From Rotaria sordida (lineage: Eukaryota; Rotifera; Eurotatoria; Philodinida; Philodinidae): a DNA stretch of 64,000 nucleotides. Position 1 is the stretch's first letter. Each line of letters begins with the position of its first letter. Shown piece by piece: positions 57,542-64,000 of the stretch. The notes under the pieces are model-generated. The model was not told where the DNA came from. It did not search any database and saw only the letters and a list, made by a program, of their open reading frames with translations. The translations under genes and the position numbers were made by a program. The DNA lies in the NCBI GenBank assembly GCA_905250125.1, contig CAJNOL010001132.1, positions 1-64,000 of the forward strand, in the 5' to 3' direction.

Positions 57542-58033
57542 TCAACGAATTTTTCAGATTTACCAGAAGATATTGATAAAGGTGAAGTAATATCACGTCA
57601 AGACGTTCAAGCACGTGCACGTTATTTAAATGAAAAATATGATTATGATATAAATGAAGCATGTACAATTCGGTGTTTTGGATCTGAAGGAATTGGTCCA
57701 AATCTTTTAATTGATTCTACTAAAAAAGTACAATATTTAAATGAAATAAAAGATGGTTGTATTATTGGTTTTCAATGGACTACAAGAATGGGTGTACTTG
57801 CTGAAGCAAATGTTCATGGTGTTCGTTTTGATATTCATTAGTTTACACTAAATAGTGATACTATACATTGTGGTAGTAGTCAAATTATTCCAACAGCTCG
57901 CCATGTACTTTATGCTTCAATGTTCACATTTGATGATTCAACTAGAATTCGACAAATTATTAATGATATTCGAAAACGTAAAGGATTAAAAGAGAGTATT
58001 TCATCATTAGAGGATTTCTATGACAAATTATGA
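57542..58033 (+). pseudogene. Elongation factor 2 (eEF2) relic, domain IV plus extreme C-terminus
   Basis: The frame reads [73 protein letters not shown] and GVRFDIH, an obvious match to domain IV of eEF2. A TAG stop follows DIH (57839-57841), but the same frame continues with FTLNSDTIHCGSSQIIPTAR, HVLYASMFT and then jumps to FDDSTRIRQIINDIRKRKGL, KESISSLEDFYDKL and TGA. The jump removes, in frame, about 100 residues of domain V. The first two-thirds of the protein (GTPase domains) are absent. A possible splice acceptor (TTTTTCAG) sits at the 5' edge, so it may be a DNA-level copy rather than a retrocopy. Divergence from the usual eEF2 is high for such a conserved protein, so it is not under normal constraint. 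Confidence 0.92.
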
Positions 58034-58616
58034 ACGAAATTATATTTATTATTTGCTATCTATTTACAAACGAACTAATATTCTAACATATGTTCTTTTT
58101 TGTTTCTAGAAGAAAAAAAGAAAAGGGTAATGGTTGTATGTTGATTGTTTTTATGAATATAAGATACATTGTTTTTTTGGTATAATCATCATCAGCACAA
58201 GTATAGGAAATTGATATCAGTTGAAATTTCATTATCAATGATTCAATAATTTAGGAAATTTTACTGAGCTAAACAGAAGGTAAAAGAATTCAATGGAACC
58301 GAATGAATCGATTGATATTTATTATAATAGTTCAAGCAAAAACTATGAATTTTAATTGGTCGTTTTTATATAAGAAGATTTGTTTTGTTTATTTAGTATT
58401 TAATTATACGAAAAATAGTTCAAATATATTTCTTTACAAAACAGAGATCAAAAAGAACTACATAAGTGAACTTCACCATTTTTCTCATTATTATCGTCTT
58501 TTAAAGAGTAAGATACATAATAAAAGTATTTTCGTTTCTTATACTTGTCTTTCAGCAAATGTTTATACAAAAAAAAAGTTGCCCCGAAAGTCGGTAACCG
58601 TTCCAAAGTGGAATAG

Positions 58617-58656
58617 TGGATGTGGGTATGTTTGAGAACCTACTCACACTCCTACT
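58617..58656. repeat. Telomere-like palindrome 16 (short, degenerate)
   Basis: GTGGATGTGGGTATG, short loop, CTACTCACACTCCTAC. Confidence 0.6.
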
Positions 58657-58954
58657 CGACTCAATGTTAATTTAATTTCGCACAAGAAAAAACCTAGAAA
58701 TTTTTAAATGAAAAATAACACTTGTATTTAATGAAGTATTCGATGAGAGATTCTTTTTGTTGCTTTGAAAACGAACAGAAGTACTAATATTTGTTTTCGA
58801 AAGCAAATGTTTGAGATTTCTTTTAAAAGTTTAAAACAAAAATGACGTTTTGTTAAAAGGCCATGCTAGTGTCAAAAAATGATATACGAAGAACGACTCA
58901 TAATCAGAACAGCAATATATTATGTTAGGAACTCATGCAGAAAAGATCATCATT

Positions 58955-59013
58955 TGGGTGTGAGTGTGAGTCTAGTCCTGGCTATGTTCATCTACACTCA
59001 CACCCACACCCTA
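58955..59013. repeat. Telomere-like palindrome 17 (loop family B, inverted)
   Basis: GGGTGTGAGTGTGAG, loop TCTAGTCCTGGCTATGTTCA, then TCTACACTCACACCCACACC. The loop matches 56960-57053 in the opposite orientation. Confidence 0.9.
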
Positions 59014-59274
59014 CACTATGTTATTGTTGCTGTTTGTAATAGGCACTACCATCAACACCAGCTATCACTTCATCAGATCATGGAGAATAAGAAGCAATTG
59101 GATAATGTTTGCAATTGTATGAGATTGATGAATTTGTACTTGATGTTGTTCCTGAACTTCGTCCATGTGTTTTGTGACTGTCAACACTGCCTGTGACCTA
59201 GCTGCTAGTTGCTTGGCGTTTGGACGACGACATATGCGTTGTTGTTTGTGTTGTATATTGATTATACTACGGGC

Positions 59275-60239
59275 CAGAGATGAACACAGGCCAAGATTTT
59301 TCATCCTGTCCTGTCCTGTTCTGATGGATGATAGGATAATACATGACAACTTTGTCCTAGTTTGTTTTGCTTATTCATTCCATTTTTTTTTCGAGTGACA
59401 GAGAGTCGATCACGAGAGTCCTTAATCTGGCAATCATTGACCTCAGCAAATATTGCTATTATTTACGTTACACCTAATTTATTGTTTACTATGTTCAAAT
59501 ACAACAAAATATAACATCTTAATTTTATATCTTGATGGCACATTCATGCCAAGCAAAAAAATACAAAAGAATGAACATGATTATCTTATTTTATACTAGA
59601 TACTATCTATGAAAAGTAATAATAGCATAGATTTTTATCACAAAAAACAACTATTATCATAAATAAATGTACTATAACAATTGAAACAACTAATATATCC
59701 TGATATTCTTTTGAAGTACACCATGAGCTTATTAATGGTGTTGACGAATCTTTTTCTTATAATACTATATTTATGTGTTTCGTATTCAAGTAATTGTTTA
59801 ATTTTTGAGAAATTTAATGGGTTCGACGATGATGAAATTTTACTACTGCTCATGCTGAATATTTAGTTTGAGATTTAATAGATCGAAACAACTAAAATAT
59901 AACGGAAAGTAAAAACATTCAGGGTGAAAAGAATAAAGAACACTTGTTTCGTGTTGTTTTCTCTTTGTATTGTGACTGAAAATTTCTGAATCATCGATGA
60001 TTACATCTAATTGGTAGCTTTTTTTCAACAAATATTTGAATTAACGTTATGATTCATTCTAATAGCGATCTCTATCACTTACCACATACGTCAAGTGTTA
60101 AAAAGTGACGCGTCGAAAATGATAGTCGTTTAAAAAAATATCAATAGCAATAGAACGAGAAAGTTCACACGAGAAATTTTTCTGTCCTGTTCGGTCCTGT
60201 TATTATCGCTATCTTTGTCCTGTCCTGTGCTCATCTCTA
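59275..60239. mobile_element. hAT-like DNA transposon 2, 965 bp, non-autonomous
   Basis: Left tip CAGAGATGAACACAGGCC, right tip read inward TAGAGATGAGCACAGGAC, both starting YARNG as hAT termini do. Flanks CTACGGGC (59267-59274) and CTACGGAC (60240-60247) are an 8-bp target duplication with one mismatch. Subterminal GTCCTGTCCTG repeats occur at both ends. No transposase inside. On its left, minus-strand 59088-59260 reads a Gln/His-rich stretch (QEQHQVQIHQSHTIANIIQL) ending in a stop, possibly a gene fragment cut by the insertion. Confidence 0.88.
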
Positions 60240-60247
60240 CTACGGAC

Positions 60248-61947
60248 CTATTCTTGTGCAAGTTTTACTCAAACTATTTGTGCTTTATAGAAAAGTGTTT
60301 ATGGCAATAGAAAGGGAACATTACAATATACTATATACTCAATTACATTGAATATATGTGGATGGTACAATTTTGGACAATAGCTCGGTTCTCTCGATGA
60401 TTAACAATAATAATATTGTACAATCGATTCTTATGATTTAAGCTTTTCTCTTCATTTCTTTTTGTATGTGTGAACGAGCAAACATAAAAATGACTTGAAA
60501 AATAAGATATATTCTCTGTATTAGTACTATTGTTGATGGTAATATTTAAAAAAAGGCTGAGTAATGAGGGAAAATAAAAATCAATGTGCAATATTCATAA
60601 TCTTACCTAAAATTTAAAGAATTGAGTATTGTATATTTTCAATGATGATCAACAGAATATGCAACAGACTGATCAGAAGTTGTTATATATATATAGTAGT
60701 TAACATTTGACCGTGATCAATTTTTCCCCCTATCATGACATGGTCAGCCACAACAAAAAAAAATTGAATTCAGTGAATGAAGGACAATATTATTTGTACG
60801 TGTTTTTCAATGGCATTGCAATTGAAGGACATAATTAAACCGATACAATTAATGTTTTTTTTGCTCTACCTATTTTCATTGACAGACGATAGTGACTAAT
60901 AGTAAGAATAATTTTCTTTCTTAATTAAAACAATACACATGTAATTGTACAACTATATATATCGCACAATCGAATCTATCGTCCTCAATGATGTAGACAG
61001 CAAGTGTTCTGCTCGAACAAGCATATACACGTATATTTGAGCTTGTATGAAAAAATATGTATATATATAATATTACTTTATGTAAATATTCAAATATTTG
61101 GCATATTCTCACCTTCATTGTCATGGACGAATTTCGTCCCGGTGGCATGGAACAAAAACCAGACATATTTTACTGAGACGAAAAAATACACATTAGAATA
61201 ATAAAAAAAAGACACTTAAATCACAAAATAAGTAAAATAAAATAAAATACAAAAATGGAACATTTAGTTAATTGTTGAGTTGAATAGAGAAGAAATGAAA
61301 TATATACAAGAAAAAAGATAAGAATAGTTAATAAACTAGAGAGAGAGAAATAGAAATAAATTTTATGGTTACAATCATATATTCAGAAACACAAAGCATA
61401 GTGAAACAAGTTTAGAATTTTCTTATCTGTGCTTCTCTCATTTACTATTACTCTTTTTTCTTTTTGTACAATAGGATTATAATAATACTGGTACATATAT
61501 AACATGTATGTTTTGTGTTGAAGAAAGTCAGACAATACGAATGGATTTGTTACAATAATGGTATGAATAATCTAACACAAATGTGTTTGTGTAAGATTAT
61601 CAATAGATTTATATTTCAGTAAATGTAAAATTTTATCATTAGCTGCATCATACTAATAATGAATAACGATAAACATCTGCTTATTTACAGTTTCAAGATG
61701 GCTTTCTTTAGAATTTGATAGGATTAGATATATATTAAGTCGTAATTGATAATACGGTCTCATATAAGCATTATATCATCGATAAGATACAGTTTCATTC
61801 AGCATTCAACTAGAACGAAGATATTCAAAATTTTGTGAAATTTTTACAAATTTAAGATTCAATGTAATTGAAATGAGAAGCGACTGACAGTTAACCATCA
61901 AGAATGGTTCCAAAATATTTAGTTTTATCACAATGAGAGATTAAATA
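60248..61947. other. AT-rich intergenic; nothing supported
   Basis: Low-complexity A/T and TATA-type runs (60680-60700, 61055-61075). No gene, no repeat longer than chance seen. Confidence 0.5.
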
Positions 61948-61996
61948 GGGTGTGTGTGTGGATGAAGGGGAGAATATCATCCATATCCACATCCAA
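61948..61996. repeat. Telomere-like palindrome 18 (degenerate)
   Basis: GGGTGTGTGTGTGGATGAAG, loop, then ATCCATATCCACATCCAA. Confidence 0.65.
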
Positions 61997-62641
61997 ATTA
62001 TTCCTACCGATGTCATCGTTGATGTTCAGAATCTTACACCATTGAAATACTTTCGTCTGCCTTACAGACTTTACTGATTTCTCCAAATTTAGGATGAGTA
62101 CTCTCTGATATCAAATAAATGTAACATCAATATATCATTTTCATCGGTCATTGACACATATTCACCAAACATCGCTCAACTGACGCTGGATAATCTCGTG
62201 GAAAACTTTCCTTTAATCGGTAAATGGCAAAAGTGTGACTTTTTTTTCATTCTCTGTCCAACAGAATCGAGATGAGAAAACAATCCTATTTTCACAAAAG
62301 CTCAAATGGAGTGACATTCTGAATCAAGTATTACGACGGTCGTAAATAAGGATGCACCGATTTCGGTTCTAATCAATTCCAAATCGAATTGGTTGCAATT
62401 ACACTGAAAGAAAACCACGAACACTTATTTTTCTGTTCTCGAGATAATGTCGAGATACTGGCCAAATTATACCCAATTAAAATTTGTTTAGCTCATCAAT
62501 GGACCACATATTTTATAGGCTATTATATTGTAGTATTATTATTCAAGGTATTCAAGTGTTTCGTGTGATGCTTCGATGTCCAGTATTGTGAAGCAAAGAT
62601 TTCTAAATCTACAAATAAAGATCATGATGAATATTTAATGA

Positions 62642-62956
62642 ATGTGTATGAATCAACAGGATTATACTTCGGTAATAGACGAAACATTTCTCGCTCAATT
62701 CTTCCACGAAGATCATGTCGTTTCATTTTTTCGATTGTCTCTCCGACGATCGGCTTCTGCTCATATTTCCTATTTCAAGACCTTTTCAGATTCATTTCAA
62801 ACCAATGAAGGAAAATTGATTCGAACTGAAAATTTACTAATCGATCATTCTTTATCTATGCAATCTTCACGTCCAAAAGTCGACACATATTATATAGTTT
62901 TGTTCAATGAACAAACGATTATGATGACTAAAACCTGTCTGACAGGTCAAGCTTGA
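62642..62956 (+). CDS. Unassigned open frame with PH-like strand pattern (weak)
   Basis: A 104-residue frame. The segment EGKLIRTENLLIDHSLSMQS followed by VDTYYIVLFNEQTIMMTK resembles the first strands of a pleckstrin homology domain in Rho exchange factors (compare the family pattern L-I-x-E-G-x-L...F-L-F-N-D-x-L-L). A splice acceptor-like CAACAG sits at 62655-62660, so this may be one exon of a larger, mostly unrecognised gene. Nothing convincing was found in 61997-62641 or 62957-64000. Confidence 0.25.
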   Translation: MCMNQQDYTSVIDETFLAQFFHEDHVVSFFRLSLRRSASAHISYFKTFSDSFQTNEGKLIRTENLLIDHSLSMQSSRPKVDTYYIVLFNEQTIMMTKTCLTGQA

Positions 62957-64000
62957 GTATGATAAAGTCGATCTAACAGCCATAATGAACAATCAGAAGC
63001 ATGTCAACAATGTCGAAGAGAGTTGCATAATTTCTATTCTTTATTATTTTTGGTTCTTAATAACGTACTACGAAAAAAACAAAACTAGAATAGATTGATG
63101 TTATTGATTCATTCTGAGATGTATTGATACCTAATGCCATTATAAAAAATCTAGACTAACGATTACTGAGCGTATAAATTTTTAACTTGAATTTCTTTTC
63201 TTAGGCAACCTCGTCATTTACTTATATATTATTAGCTTGTCACAATTAATTAGTTCTTCGACGAAGCAAGATTGAGCAGACGTTCTTTTCTAATGGAATC
63301 ACCTATGAATTTGTAGAATCATAATCAGTTCTTTTAAAACTAAGAAAAAAAATACGCACTTAGCTAATTGTCAGTACTCTTTTCTTTTCAGTATGAATGA
63401 ATCAAATCTATACGCTGATGGAAAATACTTCTGTTTATCTGTACATCATTTCATTCGAATGGATGCCAAGAGCTCTTTTCAAAGCAAAAATAAAAGATAT
63501 AATATGACAGAGTTATTTCTTCAAGATTGAAATTTCTACACCACTGAATTCAGAAAATTTTTTAGACTTGAATAATTTGCCGACGCAGTAGTTTTCTTTA
63601 CAGCAACATATTTTGTTTACATGTCTTGCATGACAGTTGTTTTGATCTGTGTCTTTTTTGATAACTGTGAAGAGACATAATTTGAAATCATTTTTATCTC
63701 GTCCGATACGGCGAATTTCCTAATATCAACATCAAAACATCAATTGTCATGGAAATAATGATATCCATCTTTCCATGACTTTCACAGAATTAACTCACCT
63801 ATCTCCCTATGCTTCTAGTTTGAAGAATAATTGATATCGAGGAAATTTAATTGTCAGAATACTTGAAAACATAGCCGACGAATTCAAAGAGAAGAGTTAT
63901 AATCTAATCCTAATGAATCTACCAGCGTACATCAAAGTATGAAGACATGGCTCAATTATCATAGGATAAGTATGCGTGCTCATTATATTCTATTTTTGCT
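62957..64000. other. Terminal 1 kb, nothing supported
   Basis: AT-rich, no open frame or repeat that I can defend. Confidence 0.45.

Overview
The window is about 70% A+T eukaryotic DNA, gene-poor and repeat-rich. Short GT-AG introns (mostly 50-160 bp), interstitial TGTGGG/CCCACA repeats (from memory, the telomeric repeat type of bdelloid rotifers), a very long FG-GAP protein, a bacterial-type PHB depolymerase inside metazoan-style genes, and a dense mix of foldback/MITE, hAT and solo-LTR pieces all point to a bdelloid rotifer. The phylum call is an inference; no rRNA or mitochondrial marker is present.

Layout. 0-2 kb: a 19-bp minisatellite joined to a decayed Tc1/mariner-type transposase. 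2.2-3 kb: a 620-bp palindrome. 3.1-4.2 kb (-): a multi-pass membrane protein with a stray paralog tail behind it. 4.4-6 kb: three large telomere-like palindromes. 9.3-10.8 kb: an eight-exon UBE2Z-like ubiquitin-conjugating enzyme. 12.0 kb: tRNA-Ala(TGC). 12.8-13.8 kb: a foldback element carrying a solo LTR. 14.6-16.0 kb: a two-exon Rh-type ammonium transporter. 16.5-25 kb: no convincing gene; 19.6-25.0 kb is a pile of nested inverted-repeat elements, including a palindromic 34-bp minisatellite. 25.4-31.7 kb: a type II membrane protein with 28 FG-GAP-like repeats. 32-36 kb: repeats. 37.6-39.7 kb: a six-exon zinc-binding (B-box-like plus C-terminal Cys/His) protein. 39.99-40.09 kb: assembly gap. 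40.1-41.8 kb: a PHB depolymerase with two Fn3 domains, 5' end lost at the gap. 44-45.1 kb: a hAT-like element with a perfect 8-bp target duplication. 48.5-49.1 kb (-): a LURP-one/Tubby-C-like protein. 50.0-50.5 kb: a possible gene remnant. 55.0-56.2 kb: a TagB/TagF-like GT-B transferase. 57.5-58.0 kb: a shrunken eEF2 relic. 59.3-60.2 kb: a second hAT-like element. 60-64 kb: little apart from one weak PH-like open frame.

The genes form no pathway. They are scattered single units, most with their own AATAAA signal. The strongest unexplained signal is a set of about 18 telomere-repeat palindromes in 64 kb. Each has a G-rich arm first, a short unique loop, then a C-rich arm. None has the opposite order, and some pairs share the same loop sequence. 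They look like miniature end-to-end telomere fusions, or like a dispersed hairpin family built from telomeric sequence, and many lie 0.2-0.8 kb behind gene 3' ends.
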